Positions 13,831 to 26,100 of a stretch of DNA of 64,000 nt are shown here, in pieces. Below the pieces are notes generated by a model. The model was given only the letters and a program-made list of their open reading frames with translations. It searched no databases and was not told the origin of the DNA. Source of the stretch: Hybos culiciformis (taxonomy: Eukaryota > Arthropoda > Insecta > Diptera > Hybotidae); NCBI GenBank assembly GCA_964007475.1, contig OZ023274.1, forward strand, positions 35,323,491 through 35,387,490. The letters are read 5' to 3'. The position numbers were made by a program, and so were the translations under genes. Each line of letters starts with the position of its first letter. Position 1 is the stretch's first letter.

Positions 13831-15066
13831 TTTTTTTTTTTTTTTTTTTATTTAATTCAGTACTTTATTGATTTAACAAAATATAAATATAATTATATAA
13901 TTACATAATTACACTTAGTCTTAAAAAACAAAGCTCTAATGCCCAATGCTATAAAAGCCTGATGGGCTAATACCTGGCAAATAAAAATGTAAAAAATGTT
14001 AAAACATAATTCAGATTATTCCATACAAATTCATTATAAGTTGAAATTCAAGTAAAATTCAATATTTTAATATTTTAATACAATTCAAATAAGTATTATT
14101 ATTATGGTAGTAAGGATCATTACACAAATATTCCAATCTAAAAATTCAAGATCAATTTATGAAAGTTAATACATAATATAAAAATAATAATAAAAAAAAT
14201 ATAAAAAATAATATAAAGATAATAATCAATATTTAATATAATTAAGCAAATACTACTTTTCACTAGAGGTTATTAACTACTTAGCGATAAAAACTTAAGC
14301 TTTTGACTAAAGATTGTACTGAGATCTCAAATCAAGCCCGGAGTAGACAAAATGGTAACAATATTTAAGTAGAGTTTATTAACATATAATATAATAGAAC
14401 TAAAAAACTATAAAAATTATATAAAAATTATATAACAATGAACTTAAGTAAAAATACTTAGTCATTTAATGTATAAGAGCCTACAACAGTTGATCAAGCT
14501 TTGAGTTGATTATCCAATTAGTAACATTAAGTTTGAAGATTGATAACGAAAGAGCTGATTTAATACCTACAGGAAGAGAATTGTAAATTTTGGTGCCACT
14601 GTGAGAAATTTTTTGGGTTGTTAATTCCAGCCTACAGTATTTAATTAAAAGGTTGTTCGAATTACGAGTGAGTCTCAGGGACTCAGATGGTATAAAATTA
14701 AGGGTTTGATATCCAATACTATTTAGGTTTTTAAATATAAATATGGCAGATTGTCTGATAAGGAGTCCTTTAATTGGTAAAATATTCAGTGATCTGTATA
14801 GCAAGATAGACGAATAACGAATATTTATATTATGAGTAAGTTTAAGACTTTTATTTTGTATAATTTGAATAGGTTTAATGATAGACACACCAGCATTTGC
14901 CCATATAATAGTTAAAGATGATAAATGTGAATGAATCATTGAAAAATATAATAGTTTTTTTGTAGACAAGCTAAGCATATTCCTATATTTGTAGAGAACT
15001 GCAAGTCCTGGTAATAGTTTTTTTCTAAGGTAGGTAATGTGGTTATCCCATTTTGTTTTTTGGAAA
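13831..15066 (-). mobile_element. 5'-truncated non-LTR retrotransposon, reverse transcriptase C-terminus
   Basis: On the minus strand an open frame runs from about 15066 down to the stop at 14481. It encodes the C-terminal part of a LINE reverse transcriptase. Visible landmarks are KTKWDNHITYLRKK, then LPGLAVLYKYRN, then WANAG and QNKSLKLT, the typical thumb and post-RT region of jockey/CR1-like elements. The 165-aa frame starting at ATG 14978 is only part of it, since the frame stays open upstream. A non-coding 3' UTR of about 630 bp follows and ends in a poly-A tail, seen as the T-run at 13831-13850. The 5' end is missing, so this is a dead-on-arrival insertion. Confidence 0.8.
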
Positions 15067-15715
15067 ATAAAAATTGAAAAAGCTTACAGGAAAAACGAGA
15101 AACGCCCAGATTGACTCATAAATAAATGTAATTTATGTTAAGATATCAAGATATTCAAACGATGTTCCCAATGTTTTTAATGGTTTCCTTGAAATTTGAA
15201 CTCAGTTAAGCCCATAAATTCTTAATTTTTATATATAAAGTAAAACTAAAAGTTTCAGTGTAAAATTCAAACTGAAAATTTTATTTTATCTCATAGAAAA
15301 GTTATTTCCCAGATTTTAGTTTCAGCTTCCAGAAATATTAATTTTAGAAAGACAACATTATTATTGTTGTCATTATTTGGCTATTGGTTTTTAGGATTTT
15401 GAGATTTTTCTCAAAATTGTTAAAAAATTTGAATCATCTTGAATTTGTTATAAATTTCTTTTCATAACGATTTTTATTTTCGATGTTTTTTTTCTAACAA
15501 TTTGATGAGTTGTTTGGCACCACTATTCAGTATTATTTGAAACACCTGGCAACGCTCTCACAGAAAATATGTCATTTTGATAAATAGAAAAATAAAAATG
15601 AAAATAAAAAACTAAATCCACTCCACCACGTGCATTAAATTTATTAACTTTTTCTTTTGAATTCAATAAATTTTATTTTATTTATAAAAAATAATAAAAG
15701 AGAAAATTATTAAAA

Positions 15716-18700
15716 ATGTCAAGTGACCAAAAATTTCATCGCCCAGGACCTTTGAAGCAAACGAATAAATCGCACAAAACGGGAAGACATCGATCTAAAG
15801 GTGAAATCGATAAAGTATTTAAGGGAAAAGTTTCTGTAAAAGCTATTTCTCACCGGCATAAGCATTTAATGCGAAAAGAGCAGCGTAGAAATCAATCAAA
15901 TCAGGTAAAAATTATAATTTGATTTTATTTTGTTTAGAGTTTAACAAAAAGGCGAAAGTATTTTCCAATCTGGAAAGCCTAGACATTTAAGGCTCGAAAA
16001 TAACGCAGCGAAATGTCTTGGTTTTCTAAAAAGATGTAAACAATACTTTTCCCCCTCTGATCTCTTAAACATTTACAAATCCTACATACGACCGAAATTA
16101 GAATATAATTCACATATATGGGCTGGTGCTCCTAAAACCCATCTTGAGTACCTGGACAAAGTTCAAAGAAGGACTATTAGATTGATCAACGGTCACCAAA
16201 CCACCAGCTCTTTAACATCACTCAATCATGTTCTCTGGAAGTAAAGGCCCTACATGCTCCACTTCAAATATTTTCACGTCAAACACGTACCGCCTCAACG
16301 TCACACTCGTATTCCGTCAAAATTCCCAGATGTGATAGAACGAGCTTCGGAGACTCGTTTTCAGTTCGCACCTCGAGAATGTGGAATGCTCTCCCATCAA
16401 AATTGTTCCCGAGAGCTGGCGGACGTTTGATTTACGACTTGCGCCGCTTTAAGAAGAGTGTAAATGATTACCTCATAACTGTCCCACTTTTTAATCCCGT
16501 CTAAACTTCCTGTCCCCATTACCAAATCCATACTTCTTTAAGTATAAAAGGTATACCACATAGTGATTTGGTAACTTTAATAAAAAAAACAAATGACGCT
16601 AATTGCTTTCTATTGCATTAGAATTCTTTTGCCTTAGAATTCTTTTGCCTTCTTACTTCTTATATTTATTTATACGATACCTATATTTACCTAACTATTT
16701 TTTTTCTCTTTTAGGTGAGAAAAAATAAACGAGATGAAGCTATGGCTGTAAAACGTCAAATAGGTGGTGCCGATTCGGCTCCATTTTTAATATGCATTCT
16801 ACCAATGCATTCTCAAATTGATCCGAAATCGGCATTAACAATTTTCGAAAATTGTGATGAAGAAGCTATTATTGAAAAACCTGAAACAGTTGAAGGTATA
16901 ACTTATATTACGATGCCCAGATTTAAGCAACGTTTTTCATTTATAATGCCGCCAATTCAGCATGGAAGCGAATTAGAAATTCTTGATTTTTTAAAAGTAG
17001 CAGATACGACTTTATTTCTAACATCAGCTGCTATGGGTGAAGATGACATAATGGATAGATGGGGTCATAAAGTTTTTAATATGGCGAGCTCTCAAGGAAT
17101 ACCAACACCATTAGTAGCTATAATGGATTTAGAATCAATAAATCCAAAAAAACGACATCAAGTTAAGAATAATTTTCAAAAATTCATTGAGAAAATTTTA
17201 CCTAATGAAAAACTATGTCAATTAGATACTAATGCAGAAGGTTTAAATGTTTTACGCAAAATTGGTGGCCAAAAAAAAAAGAATCTTCATAATCAGGCAA
17301 ATAGACCCCATTTATATGCTGAAAAAGTTCAATATTCTGAGTCTTCAAACGATGAGGGCACTTTATCAGTGACGGGTTATTTGAGAGGACAATCTTTAGA
17401 TGTTAATGGCTTATTACATATACCTGGACTAGGTGATTTCCAAATAAAAAATGTTACAACACATTCAGATCCGTACAAATTGAATAAAACTGAAACATCA
17501 GTAGGTGAAGAAACAATTATTACACCAGACCCTGAAAAACAAGTCAGCTTACAAAGTGAGAATATTCCTGATGAGATGGATGCTGAACAAACATGGCCAA
17601 CTGATGAAGAAATCAAAATAGCAAACGAAGAAACTAAAAAGTTCAAGAAACTTATTAAAAAAATTCCCAAAGGAATGAGTGATTATCAAGCATGTTGGAT
17701 TCCTGACGTTGAAGAAGTGGACGAAGATACCGAGGAAATAGATGACAGCGAAAATGATGATGATGAATTTATGTCGTGTGCATCTGAAAAGGATTCCGCA
17801 AATGAAATGGAGGATGCGCAATCGGAAATGAACGATTCCGTAGTTAGCGGTTCTGAAGAGCCAATAAATGATGAAAAATATGACTTAAAAATGGATTTAC
17901 AGGAGGAACGAGATACTTTGGCAAAAATTAAGGCATCAAGAATAGATGCAATATTTCCAGATGAAATTGATACACCACAAGATGTGCCAGCTCGTGATAG
18001 ATTTCAAAAATATCGTGGCCTTGAGTCATTTCGTAGTTCGCCATGGGATGCCAAGGAAAATTTACCTTTTGATTATGCTAGAATTTATCAATTCAAAAAT
18101 TTTGACAGAACCAAAAGGAGAATAATTAGGGAAGCTACTAATTTAGATGGTATATTGGTAAGTTAAGTAAAATGCCACCATAAATATTTGCATGTTTGAA
18201 CAGAGAACTTAGTGTGAGTGTGACAGAAAATTTTTTGTCCAATCTACTGAAAGTAGCTGACCCTGATTTTAGGCGGTGATCTAATGCGAGTTCCAAATTA
18301 TATGATTCACATTTGTTTACACAAAGTATCTTTTTTTTATGTATACAGAACTGGATAAAATGATACAAAACCCGAAAGATTCACTTGACCAAAAGCTATC
18401 GCATATCCATCATAATTAATTTTTTAATGGTACAAACATTTTTGGAATTACTATGATCTCTAAATTTAAATGAGTATAAATTTTCCATTTTTTAATTTTT
18501 CTTTTTTCTTATTATGTAAATAATAGTATATTTACGTAGATTTCTTATCAATTTACTTATGTATAAGACTATTTCCATTTACAGTTTAAAACGAATTTCT
18601 GTGTGACCCTGACCATAAAACCACAATTTGTATTACTAACTTTCTTTTTTTTTTATTTTAGCCTGGTTGCTATATAACGATCAATGTGAAAAATATTTCT

Positions 18701-19516
18701 CACAGCAAGTGGATTCAATATAATTCGGGGAAAATTTCTAATAATTTAATTATTTATGGAATTTTGCCTCATGAACATCAAATGTCTGTAGTTAATGTAA
18801 TTTTGAAACGAGTACCAGATTCGGAGATTCCTATTAAATCTAAGGAAAAATTAATTATACAATGCGGATATAGACGTTTTATAGTCAATCCAATATTTAG
18901 CCAACACACAAATGGTGACAAACATAAGGTATATAATTTTTGTTATTTAATAATTAATTTTTTTTATCTAACAGTACTGTTAATAATTTGGAATACGAAA
19001 CTTTAGCTTTCAAATTATCATAGTTAATTTTTTTTCTTTTAGTACGAGAGATTTTTCAGACCACATACAACAGTTGTAGCTACATTTTATGCACCAATTC
19101 AATTTCCACCAGCTCCAATTATTGCATTTAAAGAAAATCCAGATTCTACATTAGGATTAGTCGCTCGAGGTTCTTTGTTATCATGTAATCCAGATCGCAT
19201 AATACTAAAACGAGTTGTTCTAAGTGGTCACCCAATGAGAATCAATCGTAAATCAGCAACCATTCGTTACATGCTACACAATAAAGAAGACGTTGAATAT
19301 TTCAAACCAATTAAACTAAGAACCAAATGTGGTCGTGTGGGTCACATTAAAGAATCTTTGGGAACCCATGGTCATATGAAATGTATCTTTGACGGACAGA
19401 TAAGATCAGTAGATACAATATTTTTGTATTTATATAAAAGAGTTTTTCCTAAATGGAATTACGAGGAATGTTTAATTACCTGTAAAAGTGAAAATACTGC
19501 AGACATGCAAGAATAA
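15716..19516 (+). CDS. Tsr1: Pre-rRNA-processing protein Tsr1, four exons, 790 aa
   Basis: Tsr1 is a GTPase-like 40S ribosome maturation factor that sits on late pre-40S particles in nucleus and cytoplasm. It is related to Bms1 but has lost the GTPase catalytic residues. Exons 15716-15904, 16715-18157, 18662-18928 and 19043-19516 are all phase 0 and give 790 aa, close to the roughly 800 aa of animal Tsr1. Exon 2 begins with GTG (Val) directly after the acceptor, so it is not a start codon. Seen in sequence: a basic N-terminus (HRPGPLKQTNKSHKTGRHRS), an AARP2CN-type middle region, a highly acidic stretch at about residues 400-450, and the conserved C-terminal KLRTKCGRVGHIKESLGTHG. The end lies 191 bp from the convergent hydrolase gene. 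Confidence 0.96.
15950..16585 (+). mobile_element. CR1/jockey-like non-LTR retrotransposon tail in Tsr1 intron 1
   Basis: Same strand as the host gene. From about 16003 a frame encodes KCLGFLKRCKQYFSPSDLL, then YKSYIRPKLEY and IWAGAP, then KVQRRTIRLING, the classic RT thumb of CR1/jockey-type LINEs. After frame disruptions, the terminal part shows [13 protein letters not shown] and [13 protein letters not shown]. The 3' end (AGTGATTTGGTAACTTTAAT then A-run, about 16559-16590) matches the minus-strand fragment at 49669-49888. 5'-truncated and mutated; not functional. Confidence 0.8.
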
Positions 19517-19707
19517 AATATAAAGTTAATGAAAATTTGTTAAAAATAATAATGTTTTTTATTAATTTAATAAAAAAAAGTAGTAACATTAAAATATAAG
19601 CAAACAACAACAGTTAAAATTTTTTCTTTGATTTGTAAAGATATCACTGTTTCTTCAACAATTTTCCTTTTAATGGTGAACATTTTTTTTAATTTAATCA
19701 CATTTAA

Positions 19708-21278
19708 TTATAACTTACTTTTCTTATTACTTGATACATAATATTTGCTTATGAAATCCATTATTTTCAAATTTATTTTTTCTGGGTCATTTAAATGAAC
19801 ATGATGCGTACCAGGTACTTCAAAATACTCAAAATTATCTCTTTCAGATAATATGTCGATGATTTTTGGCATATATTCTGGTTGATAATAATATACCGAA
19901 TTAGGTCCAATAGCACGGACGTATAATTGTGGAGCTATAATTCTTTTGGCTACTACTTGCACATTATCAAAATCAAAATTATGAAGATAATAAAATTTTG
20001 TTCGATTATCACGATGAAAATAAAATTTGTCAGGGAATTTATATGACTTTGATACATTTCGTTTAACTAAATAAATTGCACTTTCTTTTGTTAATGAATC
20101 ATTGCTACCACGAATCATTATATTAATCAAATTTTCCCATGAATATGAAGGTGGTTCAGTATTACTATTTCTTATTAGATGATCAACTTCTAAGAATTTT
20201 TCTACTCGAATTGCATTGAAATTTAAATGATTTTCGGGTGAATCGATTAATGGATAGAGTGCATCTAAACCAATAAACATTTCAACCTTATCAGGATATA
20301 ACCCAGCAAATACGAAGGCAATTAAACTACCCAATGAATGACCAATTATAGCTACTTTGGTCCATCGTAATTCAAGCATAATAAAATTGATAATATTAAC
20401 AAAATCGAGGAAATGATAATACATTCCATCTGGGAACCAAGATGATAATCCATGACCGGGTAAATCTATTGTTAAAAAACCAATGTCTTCTGGCAGAAGA
20501 TTTATGAGTCTATCAAATGTATTAGCATTGTCAAGCCAACCGTGAATGCATAAAATTGGACGTTTTTCGGACGCTGAATTATACCACTTTCCTGCTAAAT
20601 GTCCCCATGGAACTTTGATTTTAACTTCAGAGAACTAAATTAGAAAAAAAAAACACTAATGTCAACAACAAATAAACAAATAAGCAATTATCAATAGTTT
20701 ACGTTTAGGTTCGGTCTAAGAAATTTCCATCATATGTACCTAGGACAAAAGTCGTTTAGGTATGTATAGGTAGGTACCTAATTTCTAACTTTTTTATGAA
20801 AAAATTATAATTTTTAGTTTTCATTTAGGTAAGTAATTAATATTTTTATTTTTATGAAACAAAAGTTCATTATGTCTGCTGGTATCCAAAATATAATTTA
20901 AGCTCAGTCGAACTGCTTATAATGTTATGCCATCAGTGTAATTAATTGTTGTTACGGTATTAGATAAAAATACTTTGTTTTCAGTCCAAAGTTCAAATGT
21001 CATCGTCCAAAGCTCATAAAAAAAAAACTTAGTGCAGTAGAGTTTTAGATCTCATTTAACATAAATATTCACACAATAGGTTCCTATACGATTGACTTTG
21101 TGTCATTACTTGTAGGTGGATAGGTCAGTTAGATTGTTATCATAAATCTTTCATATCTAAAGATGATAGTCCGTAGATTGTAGTGGCTCATCTTGTTAAG
21201 TTAGAAGATTAAATTGCTGAACTTTTTTTTTTTTAAAACTAACTTATTTACCTTTCGTTGGAATTTTTCAATTTGCAT
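19708..21278 (-). CDS. kraken: Kraken/SERHL-like alpha/beta serine hydrolase, two exons
   Basis: Predicted alpha/beta-fold serine hydrolase; kraken/SERHL proteins are intracellular hydrolases whose substrate is poorly defined. Exon 2 is 20634-19708. A 27-nt exon 1 at 21278-21252 (ATG, nine codons, then GTAAAT) joins in phase 0, giving 317 aa, near the family's usual length. The internal ATG at 20424 lies after the oxyanion-hole HGWLDN and DLPGHG motifs, so starting there would delete part of the active site. Also seen: the nucleophile elbow GHSLG and the C-terminal GTHHVHLNDPE, which carries the catalytic His and is typical of this family. I saw no in-frame stop just upstream of the ATG at 21278, so the true start could lie further out. 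Tail-to-tail with Tsr1; divergent from the zinc-finger gene. Confidence 0.85.
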
Positions 21279-23133
21279 CACTGAATCACTGGATTTTAGT
21301 CTAGGTAGTGTATATAAAAATAATTGTTTTTGGGTTGAATGTGGAATGTTATTATTTTACTACATTAAAAGAGCTAATCAGCTTATCTAATGAAAATGTA
21401 ATGAGTCAAGTCATTGCCATTAATTTAGATATTTGTTTGAATGTAAGTAGAAATACGAAACTGAAGTATTTTCTAAATTTTCTAATCTATCTTATAAGAA
21501 AATATAAAAGCAATAGCAATAGCAAAGCAAATGTTTTTTTTTAGTTAAAAATTCAAAACAAATTCCTTCCTCCTATATTTGTTTAGTATTGCTGTTTCAG
21601 TGATAATAGTGATAGAAAGCTTTTGTTCTTTTCTTTCTTTAATTCGCGCGAGAGAACGGGATGAATGTGATAATAACTCAATCAGCTCAGCTGATGTTGA
21701 ACACTCTACTTAGTGCTGCCATCAAATAAGATAAAATATGTCTATGTTGCTTTTTTTAATTTGTTATTTGATAGTCTAATTTGAAACCATTGTTGGTTTT
21801 CGAGCATCTGCCCCTATTTTAATCATAAGTTCTACTTAATCAGCCACTTCTCATACATGAACATTAATTGCTATTTTTATATTTGTTTTTTACACATCAC
21901 AAAAAAATTAATTGATTGAATTAATTATTACGGTGAAAATGAAATAAACCATTACGTCATTTCATTAATTCATTAATTCATTATTTTACCTAGATAAAAA
22001 ATACAAAAATAGAGATATTTAAATGATGTGTCAATCATATTAGAAAAAACCGTACCTTAAATAAAACTAATTACGAACAAAGAACTAAGTTCTGTATTTA
22101 ATGTAACGTAATTTTATAAAATTCATAATAGCGCAGATGACGCTATAATGTATAGCGTAGGTTTTCACTTGCGAACACATCTTTTCATCGCCATTTTTTT
22201 TTCCTTAATAAGTGTTTCCGCGTCAACAATCATGGTTTCAGTGTAGTGATTATTGAAAAAGCAAAATATTTTCATGTTTTTGAATTTATCAGAGGCATGC
22301 ATAAATCGTAATATATAATTAAAATTACACAATACCTACATACTAATTTTAACTTAAGGGTCCGTTAAATCATCAATATTAATTGATGAAAGAAAATATT
22401 GAAGAAAACTAAAATGATTTTGTTTTTATTGAAAAATTTTCAATTCCTACATATTTTGGAGAAATACAGTCAAATTCAATAATATTGACCGCATGAGTGA
22501 GAGTCCTTAAATTATTTTTAATTTGGCTAAAATTTTCATATATTCTTTTCAAATTAAATTAAAAAAAATATAGATTATAATCAAGTTAAAAATAATAACT
22601 TTTTCTCATTGTTTTATTTTGTACATTTTTTAGAAATGTCACTTGCCTAGCTCAAATGAATTTTCTTTCTTCTTTTTTTTGTCCTAAAAGAATTTTATTA
22701 TTCAGTACTAGTTGAAAGTGGAAGCGGTAAGGAAACACTATTGAGTGAAAAAAATATGGAAAATGAAAATATTTTCCTCGATTTTAATTTATTTTAAAAA
22801 AAGAAATTATTAAAAATTAATTAATTAAATAAATTGGACCATTCCCGGTTAATTTTTTTTTTTTACTTTTTTTTTTTTAAATAAAATTCAATTGAAATTT
22901 ATTTTATAAAATTTATGTAATAAAAGAAAATAAATAATAAAAAAAAGCAAAAAAATTGAATAAAATTAAAGTGTCGTCCGCCATTTTTTTTATAATTCTT
23001 TGAAAAAAAAAAAAAAGAAGCAGTGAATTTTTGCGCTCCTTGAAAAAAATAAAAAATAAAAAGAAAATATTAACGCTAATTAATAAGCGTTAATTTTATT
23101 TTTAGCTAAAAAAATTAATAAAATCAAAAAATT
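21279..23133. promoter_or_regulatory. Divergent intergenic region between hydrolase and zinc-finger genes
   Basis: About 1.85 kb separates the two divergent start codons and should contain both promoters and 5' UTRs. Two patches are less AT-rich: one near 21645-21720 (GCGCGAGAG, then CTCAGCTCAGCTGATG) and one near 22130-22250 (GCGCAGATGACGC, then CATCGCCATTTT). The stretch CGTCCGCCATTTT at about 22975 resembles an insect 5' UTR. No transcription start can be assigned from sequence alone. Confidence 0.4.
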
Positions 23134-26100
23134 ATGAAAAGAATAATTCAACCACCAAATGTGAGAAAGGTAAATTAAAAAAAATAAAAAAATTTATATA
23201 TGAAAAAAAAAAAAAAATTGGCGGTGGTGTGTAGCTTTAAAAAAAATTTTATCGAAAAAATGACGACACGATTAAAAAAGTTGTGTTCAAACAAACTGGG
23301 AACTTCATTTTTCGTAATCTGTACAAACTTGGGAATTTTTTTTTTTAATAGTACATAAATGTCAAAATTGATGAGAAGGTGTAATAATGTGAATAGGAAC
23401 TCAAAACTAAAATTTCGAATTGGTTAAAATTAAAATGCAAATGAGTTATTAAGTCAATTAACTTTCACTAGAATTTTTATTATCTTGATTTTTTATTTTT
23501 CTGAGGTTTGTTAGGTATAAAAAAGCCTAATTAGAATATTTTTATTTTCATAAACGCGCCAAAACACAAGCCGGACAATACTTTTACTATAAGCTTTGTT
23601 GTAGAAATGCAAAAAAAAAAAAGACGCATGCTGGCGTTTCTTTTTTTTTCTGTGTGTATTGCTTTGCTGCAAATAAGGACCGAAAACAGCGTTTCTTTCT
23701 TTATTCAATTTTTTTCTAGGTTTTTTTTTTATTCTAAATTGTTTATTCATTACAAAAAAAAAAAAATTATAAAAAATTTTAAATTAAAAAAACAAAAAAA
23801 AATATTTATACTTCCCATAATCTCATAAAAATTTCAAAATAAAAAAAAAACAAAGGGCTTAAACAATAATTTAAAAAAAACACACGTACCTACCTAATTA
23901 TTTATTAATTTTTTTTTATTTTTTAAATTTATATTTTGAAAATCTAATTTCGATGGCAAGGCTTTATTTTTTTTTTGCTTAAAATTGTTTGCTTGAATAA
24001 AACTTTTGGACAGCAATTTAAAAAAGTAGTACCTAGTTAGATATTTTTAAAAGGAATTGTCTGACCGGAAGGATCCGTGCATCCTTGTACCTGTCCCTAC
24101 AGTTCCTGTCAGCGACATTCCATTTCCATGTCACACCAGAAAACTCCCAGTTAGGCGTATACCAAAACCAAAAACAAAATTTAAAACACTAGTGCATTCG
24201 GAAGGCGGCTTCCGTCGACATTCAGCGTAACAAAAATTCCGAACTCTAGCCTCTCCCATATTCAAATGTGTCAAAAAAAAAAAAGGACAGTGAAGATCAC
24301 AGTTTTTCCCTGGCATGGATCGGCAAAGGGGAAGACCACAGTGGGATTGGCAGGAACATGGAAAAGGGATTCGTCCGGTTAGACACACAATTCCATTGGA
24401 TATAAAAAACTCTGGGTAATGAGTATATTGTTGAAAACTAAAAACTAGGTACGTAAGTGTAAGAAAAACATTCTTCTTCCTCAGGAATGTGAAGTGTTTT
24501 TTTTTTTTTCGGATTCTATTGCAACTACAAAATACATGTAAAATCAAACGAACTTAATATACAAAGTTTTATGTCCAAAAGATAGGTACTTCCTATTGAC
24601 AACGGGCACATACTGTTTTAATCGCTTAAACAAATCGGTGGTGTTAATTTTCCTTTTTGTACGAAAAAAACGAGCTTTTTCGTTTAAATTAAACTTTAAT
24701 TAAGAAATATTAAACGGTAATAGTGTAGTTTAAAAAGGCTCCAAAAAAGGACATTTATTTCCAATACCAAAAAGTTTTTTAATAAACCACAAAACTGATT
24801 ATTTTTGTTCAAATCAATGGATCAAAACCAATGCAGCCTGGCTCTAAAATTCACCCAAAAAAAGTCGACCAATTTTTTTTTACAATTAAATAATTCCTGC
24901 TCATCCTCTAATTTTTCGGTATTAGGTAGAGTCTCTTTAAAATGTGCAATTTAATTTATTATAAAAATATGTACTAAAACAGGATTACCTATCAGTTCAA
25001 TTATTTCTTATTATGTCGGTAGGTAGGTAGGTTTAAAATATTTTAATTTTTTTTATGTTCGCACTTTTATTTGAGTAGGATTCAGTAGTTATGTATGCAG
25101 TAGAGGGAGAATTAAGTACTTATATCTTCAAACCAACCAAATGAGTAGCAAATCTTGATACCTACTTGAGCGACTTGTACAGCTTCTGACAGCTTCTAAA
25201 ACAGACACCAACCTCCCTAAACTACCAACCTGGGTAGTTTTAGACATCTACATAAAATAAGATTTTTCACTATTTTGTTGTGGCAAGAAAACTGTCGCAG
25301 AGTTCATTGGGATGGGAAACATTAGTTCATACCTAACCTATATGTAAAAAGACGATTATGATTTTTTTTTTGTTTTGAATCCCAGTAAATTGTTTTATAT
25401 TAATTCTAATAGATGTCTCTTATTTTGCAAAATAATGGTAAATTAAAATATGGCTTATGGACGAACCCACATTTAAGCTTATATAGATTGATGATAAATA
25501 ATTAACACAGCATATTTTTTTCAAACAAATTTTTCTCAAGAATATGGTTGTAATTCGTACATACCTATACTTAGCCAAAACCAAATTTTTGATCAAAAAC
25601 TTTTTTTTTCAATATTTTACTGATTTTATTTCTTTTTTTTTTTTAGGTATACACTGTTGCACCATCTCAACAACAAAATAACCAAGATACACACCAAATG
25701 AATGCTGTTAAAAAAATTCATAATTTATTATCAAGTGGTTCGGTAACTGTAACTGGTCCAACATCACAACCGTCAAGATTTATGAAGCAAACTCAACAGA
25801 CCCAACAGCAACAACCTCAACAAAAATTTTTAATTCAGGCTACAACAAATCAGCATCACCAACAACAACAAATTGTGTCACACCAACAGCAAGTTCAGTT
25901 AGGTACAAGATGTTATGTTTGTGATGAATTGCCAGGAAATAATTGGACATTATTAAATGAAAGCTCAACAACAAATTCTCATACAAAATTTCCAAATAAA
26001 ATCGGTCAAATTGTTGGCAATGCTTTTATGGTTATAATTTCAGTTGAAGATGTATTATGCAAGCGTTGTACTACATTAATTAATCATTTAGATCGTTTGG

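Noticed and set aside
16715..16717. GTG as translation start of Tsr1
   Set aside because: It lies directly after a TTTTAG acceptor and the upstream exon 15716-15904 joins in phase and supplies the conserved Tsr1 N-terminus.
17377..17821. Minus-strand frames within Tsr1
   Set aside because: Antisense shadows of the conserved Tsr1 coding exon.
24131..24547. 138-aa Cys-rich minus-strand protein
   Set aside because: Cysteine spacing matches no family I know and half of the frame is low complexity; kept only as a GC-rich island finding.
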